A stretch of DNA of 64,000 bases from CAZRIP01 sp964600165 (GTDB taxonomy: Bacteria > Elusimicrobiota > Elusimicrobia > UBA1565 > UBA9628). Below are positions 26,628 through 33,856 of this stretch, one piece after another. Numbering within the stretch: the stretch's first letter is position 1; each line of letters begins with the position of its first letter. Where the stretch lies: contig CAZRIP010000004.1 of the NCBI GenBank assembly GCA_964600165.1, positions 1 through 64,000 on the forward strand, read 5' to 3'. The position numbers and the translations under genes were made by a program. Below the pieces are notes generated by a model. That model was not told the origin of the DNA. It saw nothing but the letters and a program-made list of their open reading frames with translations, and did no database searches.

Positions 26628-26661
26628 GTATACATACTATGGGCGCCCATAGTATGTATAC
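26628..26661. repeat. Perfect 34-bp palindrome (17-bp arms, no spacer)
   Basis: Each arm reads GTATACATACTATGGGC toward the centre. It starts 2 bp after the adenosine deaminase stop and 19 bp before the patatin start, both on the minus strand. No T-run follows it on either strand, so it is a poor intrinsic terminator. Candidate operator, recombination site or RNA hairpin. Confidence 0.85.
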
Positions 26662-26663
26662 GA

Positions 26664-28226
26664 TTATTTTTCTAAGTGAAGCTCGACGGGCTCCGGAGCC
26701 TGCAGCGCCGAGGGAGCGATCTTGAAGCGCCGAAAGTCAGACGACTTCTCGAATTTATCGATGCGCCGATCGAGGTCCTTCAAGAGCCGCGCCTTGGTCG
26801 CGTCGTCGACGAACGAGCTGCGGACGCCGTTGCGCGACATCTCCTTGAGCTGGTCCCAGGAAAGGCCGAACTGCGACTGCGAGAGACGGTACTCGTCCGA
26901 CAAAGTGGAGCCGAACACGCCCGGGTCGTCGGTGTCGGGGACGATCGGCACGCCCCAGGCGAGGAGCTTGGGCTCCGGGTGCTTCGAGAGATCGGTCTGC
27001 ACGAGCGTCTTCTCGTTGGAGATCAGGCTGACCTCGACCGGAATCTTGTTCTCGTAGAGGACGGCCTCGGCGAGCGGGTCCTCCTCGACGTGCGTGGCGT
27101 GGCCGTAGCGCTTGGGGTTCAAGAGCAGATCGTTGACGATGTTGGACGCCGTGCCCGCCTGCTCGCCGGCGTGCAGCGTCACTTGCAGGCGCGCTAGCTT
27201 CTCGCGCAGCGGCTTGAAGGCCTCATAGTGGTCGAGCGGAGGCATCCGCTCGTCGGCCACCATGTTGAAGCCGACGACCTCGGGATAGAGCTGCCGGGCT
27301 TTCGCGATCGCGGCCTCGTCTTGCTCCATGCTCGAGTACCAGCCGTCGTAGGCGAGCAGGCGCAGCGTGACTCCCGTCTCCTTCTCGACTTTTTTGGCGG
27401 CCGCGACGGCCCACTCCTGCGCCTCAGGCGGATTGCCCGACACGAGGAGCTCGAGATAGACGATGTTCTGCGCCTTGGCGTACTCGGCCAGGTACTTCAT
27501 CATCAGGTACTGCGCCTTCTCGTTGTTTGTGATCGGCCCGATGACCTTCCACTTGTCGAGGAACTGCGGAAACGTCTCGCCGTCCTTGGTGACGAGGGAG
27601 GCGGCGAGGTCCGAGCGCAGCTTGGCCGGCAGGTCGGCGACGGCGAGCTCCTTTTTGTCCGCCGGCACGCCGTAGGCGGCGAGATCGGCGAGCCGCATGA
27701 CCTTGAGGATGCCGTCGACGGGGAGCTTGACGCCCAGTTGCTCTCCGATCTCGAGGAGCTTGTCGCCGGGGATCGCGCCGGTCAGGTGAAGATGCAGCTC
27801 GGCGCCCTTGGGCATGAGCCGGAAGAACTCGGCGCGCTGCGCGTCCGTCATGCGCGCGAAATCGACCGTCTGCCCGGACTTCGGGGCCGCTTTCGCCATG
27901 GCGTCCAGGAAAACCTTGACCTTCGCCGCGTAATCCGGGCCGAAGCGCCGAGCGTACGCGTCTTGAATGGAGGAATAGAACTGCCCGGGGGCCAGCTCGC
28001 CTTCCCAGACCTTCTTGCGCAGCGCGAGCACGTCGTCGTTGGCGCGCTTGAGCGAGTCTTCGTCGACGTCGGGATAGACGCGGCCGTCCGGCGCGCCCTG
28101 TTGGTCTTTCGCCTGATCCCACCGCGTGCGGTCCTTGGCGACCTGGTTTTCCGGGGGCTCGCCCTGAGCGAAGGACGGGGCGGCGGCGAAGAGCAGCGCG
28201 GCGGCGGCCGCGACGAGTCGGGGCAT
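26664..28226 (-). CDS. Secreted adenosine deaminase-family protein
   Basis: 520 aa, longer than the usual 330-370. A signal peptide (about 1-20, cleaved after SFAQG) and about 120 extra residues precede the TIM barrel. The metal-binding HxH is in ELHLHLTGAIPG, a further His in VTLHAGEQAG, the catalytic His in RYGHATHVEEDP, and the Asp pair in VPIVPDTDDPGVFGSTLSDEY. All key residues of adenosine/adenine deaminases are present, so it should be active outside the cytoplasm, like ADGF-type secreted deaminases. TATACT sits 6 nt before the ATG, with a -35-like TGGCCA 17 bp further up. purA and a deoxynucleoside kinase lie nearby. Confidence 0.9.
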   Translation of the reverse strand: MPRLVAAAAALLFAAAPSFAQGEPPENQVAKDRTRWDQAKDQQGAPDGRVYPDVDEDSLKRANDDVLALRKKVWEGELAPGQFYSSIQDAYARRFGPDYAAKVKVFLDAMAKAAPKSGQTVDFARMTDAQRAEFFRLMPKGAELHLHLTGAIPGDKLLEIGEQLGVKLPVDGILKVMRLADLAAYGVPADKKELAVADLPAKLRSDLAASLVTKDGETFPQFLDKWKVIGPITNNEKAQYLMMKYLAEYAKAQNIVYLELLVSGNPPEAQEWAVAAAKKVEKETGVTLRLLAYDGWYSSMEQDEAAIAKARQLYPEVVGFNMVADERMPPLDHYEAFKPLREKLARLQVTLHAGEQAGTASNIVNDLLLNPKRYGHATHVEEDPLAEAVLYENKIPVEVSLISNEKTLVQTDLSKHPEPKLLAWGVPIVPDTDDPGVFGSTLSDEYRLSQSQFGLSWDQLKEMSRNGVRSSFVDDATKARLLKDLDRRIDKFEKSSDFRRFKIAPSALQAPEPVELHLEK

Positions 28227-28232
28227 CCGCGT

Positions 28233-28261
28233 AGTATAAAAGGAATGGCGGGCTTTGGCCA
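28233..28261 (-). promoter_or_regulatory. Promoter, leaderless start of adenosine deaminase gene
   Basis: On the minus strand: TGGCCA, 17-bp spacer, TATACT, then 6 nt to the ATG at 28226. Confidence 0.55.
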
Positions 28262-28408
28262 GGGTCGTTTGGTCCCCGGCGGCAAGGGTCTAATGACGGC
28301 GCGTTCGCGCGCGGGTTCTCCGCCCGAGCGATCGCCGCAAACCGCTATAATCCCATGTAACCGCAGCAAGCGCGTTACCGCAGCCCAATCACCGCCGGAG
28401 GATCGTCA

Positions 28409-29701
28409 ATGCCGAATCTCGTCATCGTGGGCGCCCAATGGGGCGACGAAGGAAAAGGGAAGGTCGTCCATTACTTGAGCGAGCGCGCCCGCGACATCGT
28501 GCGCTACCAGGGCGGCAACAACGCCGGCCACACCGTCGTTCACGACGGCCAAAAGTTCGCGACGCATCTAGTGCCCGCCGGCGTGCTCTTCCCCGGCAAG
28601 CGCGGCATCATCGGCAACGGCGTCGTCCTCAACCCGAAGGAATTCTTGGAGGAGATCGCCTTCATCCGCGAGAAAGGCGTCGACCTCGAGCGGCGCCTGG
28701 TCGTGAGCTTGGGCGCGCACGTCGTGCTCGCGCATCATCTTCTGCTCGACGCCGCCCACGAGAAGGGCAACAAGCCGATCGGCACGACGAAGAAAGGCAT
28801 CGGCCCCTGCTACACCGACAAGGCCGCGCGCCGCGGCATCCAGCTCGTCGATTATCTCGACATCAAGACTTTCCGGCCTCTCATCGAGGAGACCCTCGAG
28901 GCCAACCGCCCCGAGATCGAGCGCTGCGGCGGCGACATCAAGTCGCTGCTCGCGCAGTCCTTGGCCGATCAGAAGCGCTACGCTCCGCGCCTCAAGCCCT
29001 ACTGCGCCGACACCGTGCCGCTCGTGCAGGAATCGCTCGGCCGCGACCGCTGGGTGCTCTTCGAGGGCGCGCAGGGCGTGGCGCTGGACCTGGACCTCGG
29101 CACCTACCCGTTCGTGACGTCGTCTTCGACGGTGGCGGGCGGCGTCTGCGCCGGCGCCGGCGTCGGCCCGACGCAGATCCAGGACGTCCTGGGCGTGACC
29201 AAGGCTTACGTCACGCGCATCGGCACGGGGCCGTTCCCGTCCGAGATGCCGAAAGACCTCGCGCACCATTTAAGAGAAAAGGGCCAAGAGTACGGCGCCA
29301 CGACGGGCCGCCCGCGGCGCATCGGTTGGCTCGACTTGGTCCAGCTCAAGCGCGCCGTGCAGACTTCGGGCATCAATCGCCTGGCGATGACGAAGCTCGA
29401 TACTCTCGCCGACGTCGACCCGATCAAGGTCTGCGTCGCTTACAGGGTGGGCGGCAAGATCGTGAAGGACTTTCCCGTGTCGGTGACGGCCTTGAACAGA
29501 GCCAAGCCCGTCTACCAGACGCTGCCCGGCTTCTCGGGCGATCTCTCGAAGGCCCGGACGCTCAAGGACCTGCCGGCCAAGGCCCTGCGCTACGTCGCCT
29601 TTGTCGAAAAGTTCGTCGGCACGCCCATTAGCCTCGTCTCCGTCGGCCGCGAGCGCGAGGCGACGATCGTGCGCGACCCGAAGTTCGTCTGGGTGAACTA
29701 G
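28409..29701 (+). CDS. purA: Adenylosuccinate synthetase
   Basis: 430 aa, normal length. The N-terminus has the P-loop-like GAQWGDEGKGKVV with the catalytic Asp, then GGNNAGHTVV with the catalytic His, GTTKKGIGPCY, and the IMP and GTP sites (FEGAQG; TTGRPRR). It joins aspartate to IMP with GTP in AMP synthesis. The start is fixed by GGAGGA at 28397-28402, 6 nt upstream. A TATAAT box at 28346-28351 would give a leader of about 50 nt. The TAG stop overlaps the next gene's GTG by one base. Confidence 0.97.
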   Translation: MPNLVIVGAQWGDEGKGKVVHYLSERARDIVRYQGGNNAGHTVVHDGQKFATHLVPAGVLFPGKRGIIGNGVVLNPKEFLEEIAFIREKGVDLERRLVVSLGAHVVLAHHLLLDAAHEKGNKPIGTTKKGIGPCYTDKAARRGIQLVDYLDIKTFRPLIEETLEANRPEIERCGGDIKSLLAQSLADQKRYAPRLKPYCADTVPLVQESLGRDRWVLFEGAQGVALDLDLGTYPFVTSSSTVAGGVCAGAGVGPTQIQDVLGVTKAYVTRIGTGPFPSEMPKDLAHHLREKGQEYGATTGRPRRIGWLDLVQLKRAVQTSGINRLAMTKLDTLADVDPIKVCVAYRVGGKIVKDFPVSVTALNRAKPVYQTLPGFSGDLSKARTLKDLPAKALRYVAFVEKFVGTPISLVSVGREREATIVRDPKFVWVN

Positions 29702-30354
29702 TGGTCATCAAGGGTTATCTCGGCGTCGCCGGCACGATCGGCGTCGGCAAGTCGACCTTGACGGTCGAGTTGTCGGAGGCGCTCGGCTTCGAGCCGGCGC
29801 TGGAAGACGCGGGCGCCAACCCTTATCTGCCCGGTTTCTACGAGGACATGCGCGGCAACGTGACGAAGATGCAGATCTGGTTCTTGAGCCACCGCGTGAC
29901 CGAGCACCGCCGCATCGCGCGGCGCATCCGCGAGGGCGTCGCCAGGGGCGTCGTCAAGGACCGCACGGTCTGGGAGGACATCGTCTTCGCGAAGATGTTC
30001 AACAAGGGGCCCGAAAAAATCCTGTCGGACCTCGACTACCAGACTTACCTCGGGCTCTTCGAGAACATGGTGCTCCACGAGCCGCTCTTCCCGGAGCTCT
30101 TGATCCACTTGGACTGCAAGCCCGAGACCGCGCTCGCGCGCATCCACCGCCGCGGCCGGCCGATGGAGCAGGGCATCACGCTCGAGTACCTGACCTCGCT
30201 GCGCGCGGCCTACGCCGAGTTCTTGGACGAGATGAAGAAGTACGGGGTGGGCGTCCTGCGCGTCGACTGGGAAGAGTTCATGCCGCTCGCGGATCTCGTC
30301 AAGGAAGTGCAGCGGTTTAGGGGCCCATCAAAACTCTTTCCGGCAAGAGTTTGA
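29701..30354 (+). CDS. Deoxynucleoside kinase (dGK/dAK family)
   Basis: 217 aa. It has the P-loop GTIGVGKSTL near residue 12, the substrate region MRGNVTKMQIWFLSHR, a DRTVWED motif where the family has (D/E)RS, and the lid ARIHRRGRPME. It phosphorylates deoxyadenosine or deoxyguanosine in nucleoside salvage; the exact base cannot be told. The GTG start shares one base with the purA stop (TAGTG), so the two are coupled. Hairpins and a strong terminator follow the gene. Pairing with purA and the secreted deaminase suggests purine salvage. Confidence 0.9.
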   Translation: MVIKGYLGVAGTIGVGKSTLTVELSEALGFEPALEDAGANPYLPGFYEDMRGNVTKMQIWFLSHRVTEHRRIARRIREGVARGVVKDRTVWEDIVFAKMFNKGPEKILSDLDYQTYLGLFENMVLHEPLFPELLIHLDCKPETALARIHRRGRPMEQGITLEYLTSLRAAYAEFLDEMKKYGVGVLRVDWEEFMPLADLVKEVQRFRGPSKLFPARV

Positions 30355-30379
30355 CTCACCATCCGCCACGTGGCGGATG
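30331..30379 (+). repeat. Two consecutive inverted repeats after the deoxynucleoside kinase
   Basis: AAACTCTT and AAGAGTTT around a 6-nt loop (30331-30352, covering the last codons), then the 20-bp perfect palindrome CATCCGCCACGTGGCGGATG (30360-30379). They stand just ahead of the intrinsic terminator. Confidence 0.7.
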
Positions 30380-30385
30380 ATCGAA

Positions 30386-30423
30386 AAAAGAAGACCCCCG
30401 CATCGCTGCGGGGGTCTCTTTTT
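30386..30423. terminator. Bidirectional intrinsic terminator
   Basis: An 11-bp GC-rich stem (30392-30402 with 30407-30417, loop TCGC), followed by CTTTTT on the plus strand and preceded by AAAAAAG, which is a T-run on the minus strand. It ends the purA-kinase operon and the cold-shock gene. Confidence 0.92.
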
Positions 30424-30439
30424 GTGTCGGTCGGATCAG

Positions 30440-30646
30440 TTAGATCTTGACGACGTTGGCGGCCTTCGGGCCCTTGTCCGATTGCATCACGTCGAACGTG
30501 ACCGCCTGGTTCTCCGCCAGGCTCTTGAAACCGGAGCCCTGGATCGCCGTGTGGTGGACGAAAACATCGGCGCTACCGTCATCGGGCGTGATGAAGCCGT
30601 AGCCCTTCTGGTCGTTGAACCACTTAACCTTGCCATTCATGCTCAT
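30440..30646 (-). CDS. Cold-shock protein (CspA family)
   Basis: 68 aa. RNP1 (KGYGFI) and RNP2 (VFVHHTAI) are intact within a single CSD. It binds single-stranded RNA or DNA as an RNA chaperone. The ATG at 30646 overlaps the TGA of the upstream histidine kinase (ATGA); an alternative ATG two codons on gives MNGKVKWF. AGAGG stands about 9 nt upstream. The gene could also have its own promoter inside the kinase 3' end. Identity is certain. Confidence 0.97.
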   Translation of the reverse strand: MSMNGKVKWFNDQKGYGFITPDDGSADVFVHHTAIQGSGFKSLAENQAVTFDVMQSDKGPKAANVVKI

Positions 30647-31488
30647 GTGCTTGTATTACCTCTACTGTATCCGACTTGCCTTTCGGCAGCCCCATTCGGG
30701 GGTTGTTGAATTATACCATTTCCCGGCGGAAAGGGAGTCGGAAGGAGCACGGTGAAAGCGGCGCCCTTGCCGGGCTCGCCGACGGCGTCGATCGCGCCGC
30801 CGTGGCGCAGCGCGATGCGCGCGCAGATCGCCAGGCCGATGCCGGTGCCGTCGTAGTCCGCGCGGCTATGGAGGCGCTGGAACGGCTTTAGGATGTGCTC
30901 GGCGTAGCGCTGCTCGAAGCCGATGCCGTTGTCGGCGACCGTGATCTCGCAGAAGCCGTCGCCGCGGTCGCGTCCGCGCACGACGACGACGGGCGCCGCG
31001 TCCTTCTTGCGGAACTTGAGCGCGTTGCCGATCAGATTGACGAGCAATTGGCGCAGCTGCGTCGGGTCGCCGCGCAGGCGCGGCATGGGGCCGATCTCGA
31101 CGGTCCCGCCGGAGCGCGCCGCCAGCGTCTCCAGGTCGCCCAGCGCCTCGCGCGCGAGCCGTCCGCCGTCGACGCTCTCGAACGCGCGGTGAGAGGTCGT
31201 CACCCGCGAGAGCGCGAGCAGGTCCTTGATCAGGCGGCGCATCCAATCGACCGAGCCGACCATGCGCGCGAGAATGTCGGCGCACTCGGGGTCGAGGGCG
31301 GGGCCGGCCCTCATGTGCAAGAACTCCGCGAAGGCCGCCACCTTGTTGAGCGGTTCCTGCAGGTCGTGCGAGGCGATGAACGCGAATTGGGCGAGCTCGG
31401 CGTTGGAGCGCGCGAGCTCCTCGTTGATCAAGCGCAGCTCGCGCTGCGCGGCTTCCTCGGCCCGGTCGACGGGCATCGGTTTCCCCAC
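30643..31488 (-). CDS. Cytoplasmic histidine kinase lacking a sensor domain
   Basis: 281 aa. A short coiled coil (about 8-30) leads straight into HisKA, with the phospho-acceptor His in FIASHDLQEPLNKV (about residue 41). The HATPase domain follows with N box LLVNLIGNALKF, G1 VADNGIGF and G2 GTGIGLAI. The type resembles the kinase end of phytochromes. There is no transmembrane or input domain, so the signal must come through a partner. The GTG at 31488 lies 6 nt after a TAAACT box; ATG 31476, with GGGGA upstream, is an alternative. It overlaps the cold-shock gene by 4 bp. Confidence 0.92.
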   Translation of the reverse strand: MGKPMPVDRAEEAAQRELRLINEELARSNAELAQFAFIASHDLQEPLNKVAAFAEFLHMRAGPALDPECADILARMVGSVDWMRRLIKDLLALSRVTTSHRAFESVDGGRLAREALGDLETLAARSGGTVEIGPMPRLRGDPTQLRQLLVNLIGNALKFRKKDAAPVVVVRGRDRGDGFCEITVADNGIGFEQRYAEHILKPFQRLHSRADYDGTGIGLAICARIALRHGGAIDAVGEPGKGAAFTVLLPTPFPPGNGIIQQPPNGAAERQVGYSRGNTST

Positions 31489-31494
31489 GCCTTC

Positions 31495-31500
31495 AGTTTA
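31495..31500 (-). promoter_or_regulatory. -10 element, leaderless GTG start of histidine kinase
   Basis: TAAACT on the minus strand, 6 nt before the GTG at 31488. Confidence 0.4.
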
Positions 31501-31552
31501 GGAGCGGCGGGGGGCGCTCGCCAGCGGCGGCGCGTCAGCGGGCGTCAGCGCG

Positions 31553-32017
31553 TCAGGCTTTGCGCGCCTTGCGGCGCGCCTGCGCGGCGGCGAAGCGCGC
31601 CTTCTCGTCCTTGGTCTCGACGAGCAATCCCGGCACTTGCGTCGGCTTGCTGTCCTTGCCGACGGCGACCATCGTCACGAGGCAGGAGTTGGTGTGCCTG
31701 CGGGTGTTGGCGGTCAGGTTCTCGGCGTAGACTTCGACGCCGACCTCGATCGAGCTGCGCCCGACGTAGTTGACCTGCGCCTCGGCGATCACGAGGTCGC
31801 CGACCTGGATCGGCACGAGGAACTCGACGCGGTCCATCGCCACGGTCACGCAGGACTGCCCGGCGTGGCGCATCGCGCACACGGCCGCGGCCTTGTCGAC
31901 GAGAGCGAGGATCACGCCGCCGAAGACGGTGCCGCGGAAATTGGCGTCGGTCGGATACATGAGGTCCGAGAGCTGCGTGAACGAGGCGCGGACCGGCTTA
32001 TCGGCGGGCTCAGCCAC
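31553..32017 (-). CDS. Acyl-CoA thioesterase (hotdog fold, YciA/BACH-like)
   Basis: 154 aa, one hotdog domain. The N-terminal MYPTDANFRGTVFGGVILALVDKAA is the helix and catalytic region of the YciA/BACH group (Asn and Gly contacts, the Asp in LVDK), followed by VAMDRVEFLVPIQVGDLV. It hydrolyses acyl-CoA in the cytoplasm; chain length unknown. The last about 30 residues are Lys/Arg/Ala-rich. The start overlaps the end of the upstream nitrilase gene by 8 bp, so the two form an operon. Confidence 0.92.
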   Translation of the reverse strand: MAEPADKPVRASFTQLSDLMYPTDANFRGTVFGGVILALVDKAAAVCAMRHAGQSCVTVAMDRVEFLVPIQVGDLVIAEAQVNYVGRSSIEVGVEVYAENLTANTRRHTNSCLVTMVAVGKDSKPTQVPGLLVETKDEKARFAAAQARRKARKA

Positions 32018-32786
32018 GCTTGAAATAATACGCCGGGCGCCGGTCTTGGAAGAGATCGTTTTTCGGATGGACCTTCTTGTCCTTGGCCGTCCACGGGTCG
32101 GTGTCGACGACGAAGGCGCGGACGTCGTCGCCCAGTCGCGCGAGCAAACCCCCGTTGGGCGCGACGACCTGCGACTGGCCGATGTAGCGCAGCCCGCGCT
32201 CGGCGCCGACGCGATTGGCCGTGGCGGAGTAGACGCGGTTCTCGAGGCTGCGGATCTTCATGCCCTCGGGGCCCCACGGCAGCACGAGGTTCGCCGAATG
32301 GGCGATCACCTGCGCGCCCTGAAGCGCCAGCGTGCGGGCCGACTCCGGAAAGAACCAGTCGAAGCAGATCATCACGCCGACCTTGACGCCCTTGACGTCG
32401 GCGGTCCAAAACCCCGTGTCGCCCGGCGCGAAGAACTTTTTCTCGTTCCCGAAGAGATGGGTCTTGCGATAGACGCGGGCTTTGGGGCCGTCGACGAGCA
32501 TGGCCGAGTTGTAGAGCTTGGCGCCCGCTTTTTCGGCGAAGCCGGCCACCACGGCGCTGCGGTTGGCGGCCGTCCAGGCCTTGAGCACCTGCGCGAGCTC
32601 GCCGTCGGCGCGCTCGGCGCACTTGGCCGCCTCGGCCTTGGTCTTGAAGTTGTAGCCCGTGTGAAAGAGCTCGGGCAGCACCCAAAGGTCCGCGGTCAAG
32701 CGGTCCATCAGCTCGAGGGAGGCCGCGACGTTCGGCTTGGGCTTGAGGAACTTGGGGTTGTTTTGGACGACGCCGATGCGAAACAT
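32010..32786 (-). CDS. Carbon-nitrogen hydrolase (nitrilase superfamily)
   Basis: 258 aa. The catalytic triad is complete: Glu in VLPELFHTGYN, Lys in VYRKTHLF and Cys in VMICFDWFFPES. It cleaves a carbon-nitrogen bond (amidase, omega-amidase or N-carbamoyl type); the substrate cannot be told. The ATG at 32786 is preceded at 6 nt by TAAGAT, and a terminator-like hairpin sits immediately before that. It is first of an operon with the thioesterase. Confidence 0.92.
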   Translation of the reverse strand: MFRIGVVQNNPKFLKPKPNVAASLELMDRLTADLWVLPELFHTGYNFKTKAEAAKCAERADGELAQVLKAWTAANRSAVVAGFAEKAGAKLYNSAMLVDGPKARVYRKTHLFGNEKKFFAPGDTGFWTADVKGVKVGVMICFDWFFPESARTLALQGAQVIAHSANLVLPWGPEGMKIRSLENRVYSATANRVGAERGLRYIGQSQVVAPNGGLLARLGDDVRAFVVDTDPWTAKDKKVHPKNDLFQDRRPAYYFKRG

Positions 32787-32792
32787 CGCGCC

Positions 32793-32798
32793 ATCTTA
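32793..32798 (-). promoter_or_regulatory. -10 element, leaderless start of nitrilase gene
   Basis: TAAGAT on the minus strand, 6 nt before the ATG at 32786, directly after the T-run of the hairpin. Confidence 0.4.
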
Positions 32799-32830
32799 AC
32801 AAAAACCCAGCCCCCTTTTGGGGGCTGGGT
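32799..32830 (-). terminator. Intrinsic terminator facing the nitrilase gene
   Basis: The stem ACCCAGCCCCC/GGGGGCTGGGT (32805-32815 with 32820-32830, 4-nt loop) is followed on the minus strand by TTTTTGTT. No minus-strand gene is seen upstream of it, so it ends an unseen transcript or acts as a leader attenuator or insulator. Confidence 0.8.
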
Positions 32831-33019
32831 GGTCCTGGATCATCCGGGATCCCGTCGGGCTCGCGCTCTTCGGGTAGGAGGACGATCGATGTCTTGATGA
32901 GTGTAGAGGCAAAGCGCGGCCGCCGCCTGAGACGATGGGTGGAGGCGCATCTAGGTCCAAAGGCCTAGGGAACTTTGATGCGTTTGTGAGTTTGTGAGGG
33001 TCTGACCCCCCATATTTAA
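32831..33019 (-). ncRNA. Possible small RNA ending at the 32.8 kb terminator
   Basis: About 190 bp with no coding gene on either strand. On the minus strand it ends in a strong terminator. It holds a GGGTC-T-GACCC palindrome (32998-33008) and a short CTAGG/CCTAG hairpin (about 32951-32968). No firm promoter is visible. Speculative. Confidence 0.2.
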
Positions 33020-33025
33020 TAGAAT
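33020..33025 (+). promoter_or_regulatory. -10 element, leaderless start of methyltransferase
   Basis: TAGAAT, 6 nt before the ATG at 33032. Confidence 0.5.
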
Positions 33026-33031
33026 CCCGCG

Positions 33032-33856
33032 ATGACCAAGCGCGAGATCTCGTATTGGTGGCGCACGCACTGCGAGGACGACCCGCAGGGCCGCCCCGCC
33101 CAGCAGCTCAAGGCCCAGCTCGACGCCGTGGAGCGGTTCCTCGCGCTCGAGCCGCGCTCGCGCGTGATGGACCTCGCTTGCGGGCGCGGCCGCCAGACTT
33201 TGGAGCTCGCGCGCCGCGGCCATCGCGTGCTCGGTATCGACCCCGATGACGCCGCGCTCGCGCAGGCGCGCCAGGCCGCGCGCGGAGAGCGCCTCAACGT
33301 CCATTTCCTAAAGAACGACATCCGCCAGATCACGTACCGGGCGGAGTTCGACGCCGTGATCAATCTCTTCACGTCGTTCGGCTATTTCCCGAGCGAACGC
33401 GACGACTTGCGCGCGCTCGAGTCCGTCGCGCGCGCGCTCAAGCCGGGCGGACGCCTGCTGCTCGACTTGCTCAATAAGGAATGGCTGATGCGCCACTTCG
33501 ATCCCAACGCCTGGGAGCAGGCCGAGGGCGGCCGCGGCGCGGTCGCGCTCGACGACATCTCGTTTAACTTCGAGACCGGGCGGCTCGAGAACCGCCGCAC
33601 GATCATCAACAAGGACGGCAGCCGCTCGCCGGTCTTTATCAGCGTGCGCGTCTACACGCTCACCGAGATCAAGTCCCTGCTCGCGCGCGCGGGGCTCACC
33701 TATCGCCAGAGCTTCGGCGGCTTCGAGGGCGTGCCTTACGGGATGGACAGCCCGCGGCTGATCGTGCTCGCCGAGCGCGCGCACGATCGCCGCCCTGCCA
33801 AGAAGCCCCAGGAGGTCTTGGTCACCGCGATCCGCATCAAGGGTCGCCGGCGGTGA
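33032..33856 (+). CDS. Class I SAM-dependent methyltransferase
   Basis: 274 aa. The SAM motif I VMDLACGRGRQTLELARRG, the acidic end of strand 2 (VLGIDPDDAAL), the NDIRQ stretch and the motif IV-V region (FDAVINLFTSFGYF, then LKPGGRLLLDLLNKEW) are all visible. The fold resembles methyltransferases with a C-terminal beta-sandwich lid; here the tail has FETGRLENRRTIINKDG. Acceptor unknown. The ATG is 6 nt after TAGAAT. Its stop overlaps the GTG of the next gene (GTGA), forming a two-gene operon. Confidence 0.9.
   Translation: MTKREISYWWRTHCEDDPQGRPAQQLKAQLDAVERFLALEPRSRVMDLACGRGRQTLELARRGHRVLGIDPDDAALAQARQAARGERLNVHFLKNDIRQITYRAEFDAVINLFTSFGYFPSERDDLRALESVARALKPGGRLLLDLLNKEWLMRHFDPNAWEQAEGGRGAVALDDISFNFETGRLENRRTIINKDGSRSPVFISVRVYTLTEIKSLLARAGLTYRQSFGGFEGVPYGMDSPRLIVLAERAHDRRPAKKPQEVLVTAIRIKGRRR

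Noticed and set aside
26628..26661. loxP- or dif-like recombination site
   Set aside because: loxP and dif have two arms around an asymmetric spacer and known core bases; this is a spacer-less palindrome with different bases.
32998..33008. REP/RAYT or transposon end (GGGTCTGACCC)
   Set aside because: Only one copy was noticed, with no transposase or second repeat nearby.
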